Source: Fibrobacter succinogenes
GTDB lineage: Bacteria; Fibrobacterota; Fibrobacteria; Fibrobacterales; Fibrobacteraceae
DNA length: 34,829 bases
Assembly (NCBI GenBank): GCA_902771595.1
Contig: CACXXH010000024.1
Location: 1-34,829, forward strand
Reading direction: 5' to 3'
In this document: positions 15,053-23,107 of the stretch, in pieces
How the letters are laid out: every line of letters starts with the position of its first letter
Numbering within the stretch: position 1 is the stretch's first letter
Position numbers and translations under genes: made by a program
Notes under the pieces: model-generated
Databases searched by the model: none
Told to the model about the DNA's origin: nothing
What the model saw: the letters and a program-made list of their open reading frames with translations, nothing else

Positions 15053-16111
15053 TTATAAAATTAGCATCCCGTCGCCGTAGCTGAACAGCTTCATCTTGTT
15101 CTCGACCGCCATCTTGTAGGCGGCAAGCGTATTTTCGCGTCCGTAGAATGCGGATACGAGCAAGATGAGCGAACTCTTGGGCCAGTGGAAATTCGTGAGC
15201 AGCCCGTCCACAATCTTGTAGCGGTAGCCCGGATAGAAGAACGCATGCGTCACTCCCGTCTGCGCCTTCACGATTCCGTTATCGTCAGCAATCGTTTCCA
15301 CCACGCGGGTACTTGTCGTACCGACAGTAACGACGCGGCCACCCGCGGCCTTCGCCTTGTTGATGATGTCGGCGTTTTCCTGCGTGAGTTCATAGTGCTC
15401 GCCGTGCATCTTGTGCTGCGTAAAATCTTCGACCGAGATATTCTGGAACGTACCGGGGCCCACGTGCAACGTCACTTCCGCAACATACACGCCCTTCGCC
15501 TTCAAATCGGCCAGCATCTGCTCGCTAAAGTGCAGGCTCGCCGTAGGTGCGGCTACCGCTCCCGAATACTTCGCAAAAATGGTCTGATAAGCCTTCTTGT
15601 CGTCTTCGTCATCCGGGCGGTTGATGTACGGCGGGAGCGGCACGTGGCCTTCACGGTTCATGACCGCCTCAAGTTCCACAGGCGTCACCGCAAAGCGCAA
15701 AATGCGGGCTCCGTCTTCCTTCACGTCTTCGACTACAGTCTTCACGCCAGCGATTTCGAGTTCGCGGCCAATCTTGAACGCCTTGCCCGGGCGGACCTGA
15801 GCCTCATAGCGGGCGGAGCCGTCTTCTGCGGGTATGAGCGCCTGCACCAGAAGCGTTTCCACCTCGCCGCCGTGCAACGTGTGCCCGAAGAGGCGTGCGG
15901 GAATCACCTTCGTGTTGTTCACCACCAGGCAATCGCCGGGGCGAAACAGTTCCACAATCTCGGGCGCCTTCATAATACGGCGCGGCCCACCATCCTTGGG
16001 GCAATGCAGAATGCGCGTCTTGCCCTTGCCCGCCGTGCGGCTCGCAATCAGTTCCTTCGGGAATTCAAACGTGTAGTCGGAAAGTCTGTGGTCTTTCTCG
16101 ATATTTTCCAT
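15053..16111 (-). CDS. queA: S-adenosylmethionine:tRNA ribosyltransferase-isomerase QueA
   Basis: Transfers and isomerises the ribosyl moiety of S-adenosylmethionine onto 7-aminomethyl-7-deazaguanine in tRNA, making epoxyqueuosine at position 34. The 352-residue length fits the family (about 345-360). Clear signatures are LSDYTFEFPKELIA at the N-terminus, GDCLVVNNTKVIPARLFG around residues 78-95, and the C-terminal YGDGMLIL. It sits 14 nt behind the WYL regulator and upstream of galE, so the three are likely transcribed together. No other queuosine genes are in the window. Confidence 0.97.
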   Translation of the reverse strand: MENIEKDHRLSDYTFEFPKELIASRTAGKGKTRILHCPKDGGPRRIMKAPEIVELFRPGDCLVVNNTKVIPARLFGHTLHGGEVETLLVQALIPAEDGSARYEAQVRPGKAFKIGRELEIAGVKTVVEDVKEDGARILRFAVTPVELEAVMNREGHVPLPPYINRPDDEDDKKAYQTIFAKYSGAVAAPTASLHFSEQMLADLKAKGVYVAEVTLHVGPGTFQNISVEDFTQHKMHGEHYELTQENADIINKAKAAGGRVVTVGTTSTRVVETIADDNGIVKAQTGVTHAFFYPGYRYKIVDGLLTNFHWPKSSLILLVSAFYGRENTLAAYKMAVENKMKLFSYGDGMLIL

Positions 16112-16125
16112 TTCGACAAGCCTTC

Positions 16126-17106
16126 CTAGCCTTCCATTTCGGCCAAAGCTTTTTTCATTTTCTGCTTGATTCTTTCACGGAGCGACGCCGGCTTCACGAT
16201 GCGGATATCGGAGGCGGCGCCCATGAGCCAGTTCTCGAAATCCGGCGTGACACGGAGCTTCAAGTCGACAATCATGTTCTTGCTGCGGTCATAACGCTTC
16301 GAGACCTCGGGATAAAAATGCGAACGCTCAAACTGTGTCTGTAGCCACTTGTTCCTGATTTCGAGCGTGATATCTTCAGCCTTAATTTTTTCGTCCGTAT
16401 ACTTTCCAAAGGTATACATGTAATGAACACGAGCGTCAAATGTGAACTTGGGCGAAGAATGGTTCGTCTCCGACATGCTCTCGATATGCTCAAACATATA
16501 ATTCTTGAAAACCTGTTCGCCCTTCGCGTCAAAATCGCCCGCCACGAGGTAGAGCGTGTCCATGCGCATAATCACCTTGACCGGGAAAATCTCGCATGTC
16601 TTGATTGATTCTTCGGATGTCGACGGACGATAACGTATCTTGAGCGCGAACCCGTCATGAATGGCCTTTAGGGCGCGATTCACCATGGCGTCCTGAATCT
16701 TGTCATCGCAAAACGGGCCATAGTCCAGCACGTAATCCGGGTCGGTCGTAACGGCCTCGGGTTTGAACTCGTCCGGATTGGTCGTCTGCAACACGCCGAT
16801 AACCTTGTCCAAAAGTTTCGTGGTCTTGATATCCGGAGCCGATGTCGCCGGCAGGTTCCTCTTGATCTTTTCAAGTTGCTTCACCACGCTCTGGTTGAAG
16901 TTCGCCTGTTCCTCAACCTGGATAACGTAACGAGTCTCCCCTTCGCGCTTGATCTTGCGGAGTCCGCAGTTTTCCTGCTCAATGACCTCCAAATGCCGGA
17001 ATACCGTACGCGGGCTGCACCCGAGCGCATCGGAGAGCATCGAGACCGACATAGGGGTTTTCAATTTAGACTTAATAAGGTTTATCTTTTCGTATCCAGT
17101 TGCCAT
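16126..17106 (-). CDS. HTH-WYL transcriptional regulator
   Basis: A 326-residue regulator with an N-terminal winged helix-turn-helix (SVSMLSDALGCSPRTVFRHL, about residues 19-38) and a central WYL domain (about 145-230) containing DTLYLVAGDFDAKGEQVF, where the eponymous Trp-Tyr-Leu is Leu-Tyr-Leu. A C-terminal extension (WCX-like) ends with a basic tail. WYL proteins respond to nucleic acid or nucleotide ligands and often regulate DNA-damage or defence genes; no target can be named here. AAAGGAG lies just before the ATG. It is encoded 18 nt behind the BON-domain gene, suggesting joint expression. Confidence 0.9.
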   Translation of the reverse strand: MATGYEKINLIKSKLKTPMSVSMLSDALGCSPRTVFRHLEVIEQENCGLRKIKREGETRYVIQVEEQANFNQSVVKQLEKIKRNLPATSAPDIKTTKLLDKVIGVLQTTNPDEFKPEAVTTDPDYVLDYGPFCDDKIQDAMVNRALKAIHDGFALKIRYRPSTSEESIKTCEIFPVKVIMRMDTLYLVAGDFDAKGEQVFKNYMFEHIESMSETNHSSPKFTFDARVHYMYTFGKYTDEKIKAEDITLEIRNKWLQTQFERSHFYPEVSKRYDRSKNMIVDLKLRVTPDFENWLMGAASDIRIVKPASLRERIKQKMKKALAEMEG

Positions 17107-17124
17107 ATACCTACTCCTTTTGGT

Positions 17125-18372
17125 TTATCCCTCAACAACCCTAAGCCTGTTTTCGACCGAGGTGGAAAGCGACATCTTGACCGCATTGACAAACGCCATC
17201 TGCTTCTGCCATGCGGAATGCACGCGACCTTCCAGCAAATACTTGTTCCCGATGTACGAGACCTTGATCTTAGCTCCCTGGAACCTAGAATTCATCGAAT
17301 AGCTAAGTTCCATTTCCAAGCACTCATCCCTGTTCTCCATTTCCTTCTCGGACATCGTGACCATCGAAAAGGTCAGGTCCAAGACTCCCGGAATTTCTGC
17401 GATGCGGCTTTCCAGGTCCCTCGGTGATGCATCGTCGAAGCAACACAGCGAAACAGAGACCCTGCCCTCACAAACCTTCACCTTGTAATCGAACACGTTG
17501 CGTCCGAACGATTCAAGCAACGTGTAAATGCGATTCTCTATCAACGAATCCGTGATTCCCGGTTCCGGAATAATTTTCGTAAAATCGACGCACCCGCGGA
17601 TGTGCGGCATGCTGTTCACGCATGCACGCAGCGAGCGCTTGATAGAATAATTTCTGACCAGCCCGTTGAGGTAGACAATACCCTGCCCGACCGTCACCGA
17701 TATGCGGCCAGCATCCTCCACGAAGAGCTGCTGCAATTTGTTCTGCACAATTTCGGACAGTTTGTCGTTCGGAATGTTCTGCGCCGTCTGCGGAAGCGTA
17801 ATGAACAGCACCGAAGCGTCCTCGAGCAGAACGGCAAGTTTGTCCTTGTCGCCATCCTTCACGAACCCGACCGCCACGCCGAACTGGTCGCGGATGGCAT
17901 GGTACACGCAGTCACCGAGGAGCGTCTGCGCGCTCTGCGCCGGCAAAAGGCGGTAACCTTCCGCGGACCTCTCGTCGATATACGGGAGGCGGTCCAGTTC
18001 GATTTTTTTCGCGGGCCCGCCATCGTAACTGATGACGATGATTTCCTTGTCGTTCGTCTGGAAATAGCTCTTGACCATTCCCGGCTTGACCGAGCCCCTG
18101 AAATAAAGCCAGTTGCCCGCGGCAATGCGGCTGTTCCCGTACACGCGGGTGTACTCGCCCGCATCATCCGAATGCGAGAACGCGAACTCGTTCGAGAAGG
18201 CGACGAACGCGGATTCGCACCTTTCGCACACGCACAGGAGAGGAACATGCGAAGTCATTCCGCCGTACGTGGAATACGGCTCGCGCGCATACAAGCCATG
18301 CACGGTAACCATACGGCACCGGCAGCAGAACAACTGCTGGGAATGAATCCTATGTGGGAACTGGCTTCGCAT
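17125..18372 (-). CDS. BON-domain protein with N-terminal zinc-ribbon-like cysteines
   Basis: A 415-residue protein with no signal peptide. Near the N-terminus are Cys pairs C16-x2-C19 and C49-x2-C52, arranged like a zinc ribbon. From about residue 215 there are three successive BON-like modules, each of alpha-beta form with a conserved Gly: VEDAGRISVTVGQGIVYLNG, FDYKVKVCEGRVSVSLCC, and FQGAKIKVSYIGNKYLLEGR. BON domains usually bind membranes or polymers in the periplasm, so a cytoplasmic protein with a zinc-ribbon front end is unusual. The start ATG at 18372 abuts a repeat-derived sequence and lacks an obvious Shine-Dalgarno. It is the first gene of the probable BON-WYL-queA-galE operon. Domain calls are by pattern. 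Confidence 0.7.
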   Translation of the reverse strand: MRSQFPHRIHSQQLFCCRCRMVTVHGLYAREPYSTYGGMTSHVPLLCVCERCESAFVAFSNEFAFSHSDDAGEYTRVYGNSRIAAGNWLYFRGSVKPGMVKSYFQTNDKEIIVISYDGGPAKKIELDRLPYIDERSAEGYRLLPAQSAQTLLGDCVYHAIRDQFGVAVGFVKDGDKDKLAVLLEDASVLFITLPQTAQNIPNDKLSEIVQNKLQQLFVEDAGRISVTVGQGIVYLNGLVRNYSIKRSLRACVNSMPHIRGCVDFTKIIPEPGITDSLIENRIYTLLESFGRNVFDYKVKVCEGRVSVSLCCFDDASPRDLESRIAEIPGVLDLTFSMVTMSEKEMENRDECLEMELSYSMNSRFQGAKIKVSYIGNKYLLEGRVHSAWQKQMAFVNAVKMSLSTSVENRLRVVEG

Positions 18373-18456
18373 TGAAAGTGTGGGATGTGAAAAGATAAAG
18401 GTGGATGTGGAATGCGAAATTAATTACACACTACACATCACACATTACACATTATT
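18373..18456. repeat. Decayed inverted-repeat element between gltX and the BON gene
   Basis: The left half carries GTGGGATGTGAA and GGTGGATGTGGAATGCG. The right half carries ACACATCACACATTACACATT, its imperfect reverse complement, around a central AATTAATT. The right arm runs into the gltX stop codon. The composition and TGTG/CACA octamer pattern match the element at 33162-33268. Confidence 0.55.
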
Positions 18457-19921
18457 TCATCAGCGGGAGGGCGACGTCGATACGGCGGAGGACTTCGTCC
18501 TTGCCGATAATCTCGAACATTTCCCAAAGGCCCGGACCGGCGGTAACGCCAGAGACGGCAAGACGCGGGGCACCCACGAGTTCACCGACCTTGTGGCCGC
18601 AACGTTCGGCGAGGTCGTAGAAACCTTTCTCGATGATCGGAGTCTTGAAGTCTTCGATAGAAGCGAGCATGTCGCGCACGAGCGTCGCCACTTCCTTGGA
18701 GCCTTCGCCGAAGTGCTTCTTCGCACCCTTCTCGTCGTAGGTCGTCGGAGCCACAAAGAAGTACACGGCCATCTCGGCCAGGTCCTGCACAAAGTGGGCG
18801 CGCGGCTTGAGCTGCTTCACGATTTCGTCGAGGCGCTCTTCCGGTTCCTTAGAAAGGTCGATGCCCTTCGCAACAAGGCCTTCCTTCATGATTCCCTTGA
18901 GGAAGCTGTCGTCGCACATGTGGATGTGCTGGCCGTTCATCCACTGCAACTTCTTCTCGTCGAAGCTTGCGGACTTCGGGTTGATACGTTCGAGAGTAAA
19001 GCTTTCGACCATTTCCTTGATGGTCATGACTTCGCGGTCGTCGCCCGGGTTCCAGCCGAGGAGCGCGAGGTAGTTCACGAGAGTCTCCGGCAGGTAGCCG
19101 AGGTCGCGGAAGTCGCCCACGGAAGCCGCACCCTTGCGCTTAGAAAGTTTGCCGCCGTTCTTGTCAAGAATCACCGGCAGGTGGCACCATACGGGCGGCT
19201 GCCAGCCGAAAGCCTTGTAAAGGAGTTCGTGCTTCGGCGTGGAGCTGATCCATTCGTCGCCGCGGAGCACGTGCGTCGTTCCCATGAGGTGGTCATCGAC
19301 GACGCTCGCAAAGTGATAAGTCGGGTAACCGTCGCGCTTGATGAGCACGAGGTCGTCCAGAAGTTCATTCTGGTAACTGATGTGGCCGCGGATCATGTCG
19401 TCGAATTCAGTGACGCCAGTTTCAGGCACCTTGAAACGGATGACGGCCTTTTCGCCGGCGGCGATGCGGGCTTCGGCTTCTTCGCGGCTGATATTACGGC
19501 AGTGGCGGTCGTAACCCGTGACCGGCACGTGAGTCTTTTCCTGTTCGGCGCGAACTTCCTGCAGGCGTTCTTCGGTGCAGAAGCAGTAGTAGGCATAGCC
19601 CGCATCCAGGAGCTTCTTGATTTCGCGGTGGTAGATGTCCAGGCGTTCGCTCTGGAAATACGGACCGCAGTCGCCTTCGCAACCCGGACCTTCGTCCCAC
19701 TGCAGGCCCAGCCACTTGAGGTCACGCATCAAATCATGGAGTGCGGTCTCGTTATAGCGCTTGCGGTCGGTATCTTCGATGCGCAGGTAGAACGTACCGC
19801 CCATGTGCTTTGCAAAAAAGTAGTTGTAGATGGCGGTACGCGCACCGCCCACATGCAGATAGCCCGTGGGGCTCGGGGCAAAACGCACGCGGACAGGACG
19901 GGTAGCAGAATTTTCGCTCAT
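18452..19921 (-). CDS. gltX: Glutamyl-tRNA synthetase
   Basis: Charges tRNA(Glu) with glutamate (class I synthetase, cytoplasm). It has 489 residues, the normal bacterial length. The HIGH motif appears as HVGG at residues 23-26 inside FAPSPTGYLHVGG, and the KMSKS motif as KLSKR at 258-262. A Cys/His cluster around residues 113-141 (CFC...YDRHC) resembles the zinc-site region of bacterial GluRS. AAGGGA precedes the ATG, and TATATTTA at 19963-19970 is a probable -10 box. The stop codon lies inside the right arm of the intergenic repeat, so the repeat may trim or define the mRNA 3' end. Confidence 0.97.
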   Translation of the reverse strand: MSENSATRPVRVRFAPSPTGYLHVGGARTAIYNYFFAKHMGGTFYLRIEDTDRKRYNETALHDLMRDLKWLGLQWDEGPGCEGDCGPYFQSERLDIYHREIKKLLDAGYAYYCFCTEERLQEVRAEQEKTHVPVTGYDRHCRNISREEAEARIAAGEKAVIRFKVPETGVTEFDDMIRGHISYQNELLDDLVLIKRDGYPTYHFASVVDDHLMGTTHVLRGDEWISSTPKHELLYKAFGWQPPVWCHLPVILDKNGGKLSKRKGAASVGDFRDLGYLPETLVNYLALLGWNPGDDREVMTIKEMVESFTLERINPKSASFDEKKLQWMNGQHIHMCDDSFLKGIMKEGLVAKGIDLSKEPEERLDEIVKQLKPRAHFVQDLAEMAVYFFVAPTTYDEKGAKKHFGEGSKEVATLVRDMLASIEDFKTPIIEKGFYDLAERCGHKVGELVGAPRLAVSGVTAGPGLWEMFEIIGKDEVLRRIDVALPLMK

Positions 19922-19962
19922 GATATGATTCCCTTGTTAAAATTTGCAGTCAATTTCCGTCA

Positions 19963-19970
19963 TAAATATA
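19963..19970 (-). promoter_or_regulatory. Candidate -10 box of gltX
   Basis: TATATTTA on the minus strand lies downstream of the small-ORF terminator and about 41 nt upstream of the gltX ATG. This gives a short leader that contains the AAGGGA ribosome-binding site. Confidence 0.45.
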
Positions 19971-19982
19971 GAAAAATGAATA

Positions 19983-20008
19983 AACCCCGGTGATCAGCCG
20001 AGGTTTTT
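19983..20008 (-). terminator. Terminator of the small ORF transcript
   Basis: On the minus strand AACCTCGG and CCGGGGTT form an 8-bp stem (one G-T) around a 7-nt loop, followed by TTTATTCATTTTTC. It lies 43 nt past the small ORF stop and before the gltX promoter. Confidence 0.75.
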
Positions 20009-20050
20009 CCATTTAAAGAGAGAGAATTCAAAAAAAGCCAATGACGCAGA

Positions 20051-20113
20051 TTATGCGTGCTTGGCGTATTTCCTGAAACTCTTAACCAGAAGGGCGGCGA
20101 GAATGCAGTACAT
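20051..20113 (-). CDS. Candidate 20-residue small protein
   Basis: A 20-codon ORF encoding a hydrophobic N-terminal half (YCILAALLV) and a basic tail (KSFRKYAKHA). It is supported by its context rather than homology. AAAGGA (20119-20124) lies 5 nt before the ATG. A promoter with TTGCAG, a 17-bp spacer and TAATAT sits about 60 nt upstream, and a hairpin terminator follows. The whole unit would make an RNA of about 180-190 nt, independent of gltX. It could be a membrane-active peptide, a leader peptide or simply a small RNA with a short frame. I know no family for it. Confidence 0.5.
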   Translation of the reverse strand: MYCILAALLVKSFRKYAKHA

Positions 20114-20172
20114 GTTTGTCCTTTTATCCTTGATTTTTTCCTTTTTATCACCATTTTCAAAACGGCGAGCCA

Positions 20173-20201
20173 ATATTAACAATTTTTTACTAACGCTGCA
20201 A
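20173..20201 (-). promoter_or_regulatory. Sigma-70-like promoter of the small ORF
   Basis: On the minus strand TTGCAG (20201-20196) is separated by exactly 17 bp from TAATAT (20178-20173). Transcription would start near 20166 and run through the small ORF to the terminator at 19983-20008. It is the best-formed two-box promoter I noticed in the window. Confidence 0.6.
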
Positions 20202-20321
20202 GGGTGAAAATTATATATATTTAAAATTTGCGCCTCTTTTTTTCGGGCTTTGGGCGAAAGATTCGCATCCACGCGATTGTTAACTTGGTCTAGCCGCTTA
20301 AAATTTGGTATTTTTGGCGGT

Positions 20322-22139
20322 ATGAAACGAATTCTTCTCATCTGTCTTGCCTTGACCTTCGTTGCTTTTGCACGTCCGTCCCTGCAACTGGACAAGGACA
20401 GAATCGAAGCCGGCAAGACCTTCGGACTCCAACTTGTATATCCACTTAACGAACTCCCCGAAAACAGGGACAATTTGACCATCGAGACGCAGAATGGCTT
20501 TACATTCATGGGCCTAGACAGTAGCGACCAGGTCATACGCCCCGATATCGAAGACATGTTCAATTCCTTCTTCGGGGGCGGACGTAACCGCGGCGGCTAC
20601 AAGGCGCGTATATATACCTTCAAGCTGAGGGCGCCCAAAAAGACGGGACGCATCGGTATCGGCCAGTTATTCATCGATATCGACGGTCAGAAGCGCGTCA
20701 TAGCGAATGATATACCCATCAACATCCAGCGTGCCTTTACCGACGACGCCCTCGCCGTTTCGCTCACGGCAAGCAAGAAGTCCGTCTACGAAGGCGAACA
20801 GTTCTTCGTGACGCTCGGGCTCCATACCTTTGAGCATTTTGAAGGCGGCCTGCAGGCTACCGACATGAACACGGGCGACGACTTCATCGTACACAGGAGC
20901 GACCTTTCGAACCTAAAATTCGAACCCGTAGAAAACGCACGCCGCGAAATGCAGGCGAGCGCCAAGTTCGCATGGCTCAGCCCCACCAAGAGCGGCAACC
21001 TGCAAATTCCCCCGTTCAAGTTCAAGTACACCAAGAGGGGCGAACCCAAGATTGTCGAAGAGAACAAGCAGATGGGCGGCATGTCGTTCCACTCGCAGAG
21101 CATCCGCCAGGAATCCATCGAAGCCGAAGCGCAGTCCCCCACGATAAACATCAGCGTGAAGCCCCTGCCCGAAGAAGGCAAGCCCGCGAACTTCAGCGGC
21201 ATGGTCGGCAACTACAGCTTCAACGCCGACTTCGACCGCACGAACCTGAAGGTCGGCGAAGCGCTCACGCTCTCCGTCGAAATCAAGGGTGACGGAACGC
21301 CGGGCACCCTGACCGACCCGAAGTTCCCCGACTTCAGCGACTTCCGCTCCGTTCCGCCCGAAAACAACATCTCGAAAAAGATCGTTGGCAACAAGGTCAT
21401 CACCTCCAAGAGCATCAAGGTGTTCCTCTATCCCAAAAAGAAGGGCGAATTCACCGTTCCCGAAATTTCGTACTCGTGGTTCAATCCGAGCAAGAGGAAA
21501 TACGAGACCGCAACGGCGGGCCCGTGGACCATCATCGTGGAGAAGGGCGAAGCCGCGCCCGAAGCCATATTCCAGTCCCCCGCCACCGTCGCCGGCCCTC
21601 CGTCCGTGCAGAAGAAAGAAATCGAATCACTCGGGTCCGACATCCGCTTCATCCACCAGGTATCGGGAACCGGCAACAAGGCTCCGTATAAGAGCATCTG
21701 GTACTGGATAGCACTGCTCGGCGCCCTCCCCTTCTACTTCATCGTCACGTGGGCCATCCGCAAGCGCCGCAAGCACAACAGCGATTCCGCGTTGGTGCGC
21801 AAGGGCAAGGCGAACAAGATGCTCAGGGAACGCTTCGCAAGCGCACGCGAGGCCCTGCACAAGGGTGATGCCAAGGCGCTCTACGCCGCGCTCGAAAACG
21901 GGCTCATCGATTATCTCAGCGATTGCACCAACCTGGAATTCAAGGGCATGACCCGCCCGCAAATGAAGGAAGAACTTGCAAAACTCGGCGTCAAGGAAGA
22001 AACGATAGCCTCCATCGACAACTGGCTCGAAAAATGCGCGTTCGCGCGATTCGCTCCCGTAGATCCCTCCGCCGACGAACAGAAGAAGATGCTCGCCGAC
22101 GTGGAAAAGCTCTGCGGCGAACTCGGAAAACTGAAATAG
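20322..22139 (+). CDS. batD: BatD-family protein (aerotolerance)
   Basis: A 605-residue protein with a signal peptide (KRILLICLALTFVAFA), a large periplasmic part of Ig/beta-sandwich-like repeats rich in LQLDKDRIEAGKTFGLQL-type strands, one membrane helix at about 459-482 (YWIALLGALPFYFIVTWAI) and a cytoplasmic helical tail of about 120 residues. This is the layout of BatD (oxygen tolerance) proteins of the MoxR-BatABCDE system. The ATG at 20322 is chosen over an upstream frame start at 20250 because the signal peptide begins there. There is no Shine-Dalgarno, but TATTTTTG (20309-20316) ends 5 nt before the ATG. TTGTTA/TAAAAT (20277-20304) is an alternative promoter. It is followed 22 nt later by batE. 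Confidence 0.85.
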   Translation: MKRILLICLALTFVAFARPSLQLDKDRIEAGKTFGLQLVYPLNELPENRDNLTIETQNGFTFMGLDSSDQVIRPDIEDMFNSFFGGGRNRGGYKARIYTFKLRAPKKTGRIGIGQLFIDIDGQKRVIANDIPINIQRAFTDDALAVSLTASKKSVYEGEQFFVTLGLHTFEHFEGGLQATDMNTGDDFIVHRSDLSNLKFEPVENARREMQASAKFAWLSPTKSGNLQIPPFKFKYTKRGEPKIVEENKQMGGMSFHSQSIRQESIEAEAQSPTINISVKPLPEEGKPANFSGMVGNYSFNADFDRTNLKVGEALTLSVEIKGDGTPGTLTDPKFPDFSDFRSVPPENNISKKIVGNKVITSKSIKVFLYPKKKGEFTVPEISYSWFNPSKRKYETATAGPWTIIVEKGEAAPEAIFQSPATVAGPPSVQKKEIESLGSDIRFIHQVSGTGNKAPYKSIWYWIALLGALPFYFIVTWAIRKRRKHNSDSALVRKGKANKMLRERFASAREALHKGDAKALYAALENGLIDYLSDCTNLEFKGMTRPQMKEELAKLGVKEETIASIDNWLEKCAFARFAPVDPSADEQKKMLADVEKLCGELGKLK

Positions 22140-22161
22140 CGGCTAGCACAAAGGATAGTAT

Positions 22162-22926
22162 ATGACTTTCTGGAAAAAGATTCTTTTGACGATTGCATCG
22201 GTCGCAACGCTTGCGACGGCCGCCCCCGAATGTTCTGGCATGGAAGAAGGAACCAAGGCATACAACAACGGTGACTTCGAACGCGCCATCGACGAATGGC
22301 GTACCTGCGCCGACAACGGCACGCCCGACGCCGACCTGTTCTACAACCTGGGCAACGCCTACTTCAGGAACGGCAAAATCGGTTTCGCCATCTTCTATTA
22401 CCGTTCCGCCCTGAGGCTGCGTCCCAACGATGACGACATACAGCACAACCTCAAATACGCGCAGGCCATGACCCGCGACAAGGTGGAAGACGAAGGCGAA
22501 GAGAACCCGATTCTTTCCGGGCTCTTCAAGGCGCACCACGCGCTTTCGCTCAAGGCTCAGCTCATCGCGCTGCTCGCCATCTTCTGGCTCATCGCCCTGA
22601 TTGGCATCGCAGGGAGAATCGTCATCGGCGAAAAGGCGAAGAACGTCTGCACGGGCGCCATATTCGTGCTCACCGCGGTATTCTGCGTCATCGGTTCCAG
22701 CGCGGCCTACAAGATTTTCATACTCGAAAAGGAAATCTGCGGTGTCGTCACCGCCGCAGACGCCGACGTGACCAGCGCCCCGAGCGACAAGTCCCAGACG
22801 CTCAATACGCTTTCCGAAGGCACCACCTTCGAAGTCATTTCCGAACAGGGCAATTTCGCGGAAATCCGTCTCGGCGAAAAGATCAAGGGCTTCGTAAAGC
22901 TCTCCGAAGTCGGCATCGTAAAGTAA
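22162..22926 (+). CDS. batE: BatE-family TPR/SH3 membrane protein
   Basis: A 254-residue protein with a signal peptide (about 1-20). TPR repeats span about 27-100 (KAYNNGDFERAIDEW, DLFYNLGNAYFRNGKIGFAI). Two membrane helices lie at about 133-155 and 162-188, and a C-terminal SH3b-like domain at about 195-254 (FEVISEQGNFAEIRL). This is the classical BatE arrangement, and the gene follows batD directly. AAGGA at 22151-22155 sets the start. The Bat proteins and MoxR AAA+ ATPase are thought to form an envelope complex linked to oxidative or envelope stress. moxR, batA, batB and batC are not in this window. Confidence 0.85.
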   Translation: MTFWKKILLTIASVATLATAAPECSGMEEGTKAYNNGDFERAIDEWRTCADNGTPDADLFYNLGNAYFRNGKIGFAIFYYRSALRLRPNDDDIQHNLKYAQAMTRDKVEDEGEENPILSGLFKAHHALSLKAQLIALLAIFWLIALIGIAGRIVIGEKAKNVCTGAIFVLTAVFCVIGSSAAYKIFILEKEICGVVTAADADVTSAPSDKSQTLNTLSEGTTFEVISEQGNFAEIRLGEKIKGFVKLSEVGIVK

Positions 22927-22968
22927 TCAGGAACCGCCATTCCGGTTCAAATCCGCCCGCGCGGATGC

Positions 22969-23010
22969 AAAAAAAATCAGCCGCCAACGACCATCCGTTA
23001 GCGGCTAATA
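22969..23010. terminator. Bidirectional terminator between batE and sprA-like gene
   Basis: AGCCGC-C-AACG (22979-22989) pairs with CGTT-A-GCGGCT (22996-23006), a long stem with one mismatch. On the minus strand it is followed by eight T (22976-22969), making it the probable terminator of the sprA-like gene. On the plus strand the tail is AATATTTTA. A second small hairpin, ATCCGC/GCGGAT, lies at 22951-22966. Confidence 0.8.
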
Positions 23011-23015
23011 TTTTA

Positions 23016-23107
23016 TGGTCAACAACTGCCGACCACCGTCCAACAACATACACTTCAGCTAAAAATTAACAGCCGGCAATCAACAACCATTGACCAGCAA
23101 CCAACGA
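23016..23107. repeat. Degenerate GTTGTTGG-rich tract
   Basis: On the minus strand the tract is full of near-copies of GTTGTTGG, GGTTG and GGTC (CGTTGGTTGCTGGTCAATGG, TGTTGTTGGACGGTGGTC). It lies between the sprA-like stop codon and its terminator. It looks like decayed short tandem repeats and has no coding frame of note. Confidence 0.4.

Noticed and set aside
18380..19993. 537-codon plus-strand frame opposite gltX
   Set aside because: Its first codons are the intergenic repeat and the rest is antisense to gltX.
20250..20321. N-terminal extension of batD
   Set aside because: The extra 24 residues precede a clear signal peptide and lie in promoter-like sequence.
22990..23107. Possible CRISPR-like array
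   Set aside because: The repeated units are short, degenerate and irregularly spaced, with no constant repeat or spacer length and no cas genes.
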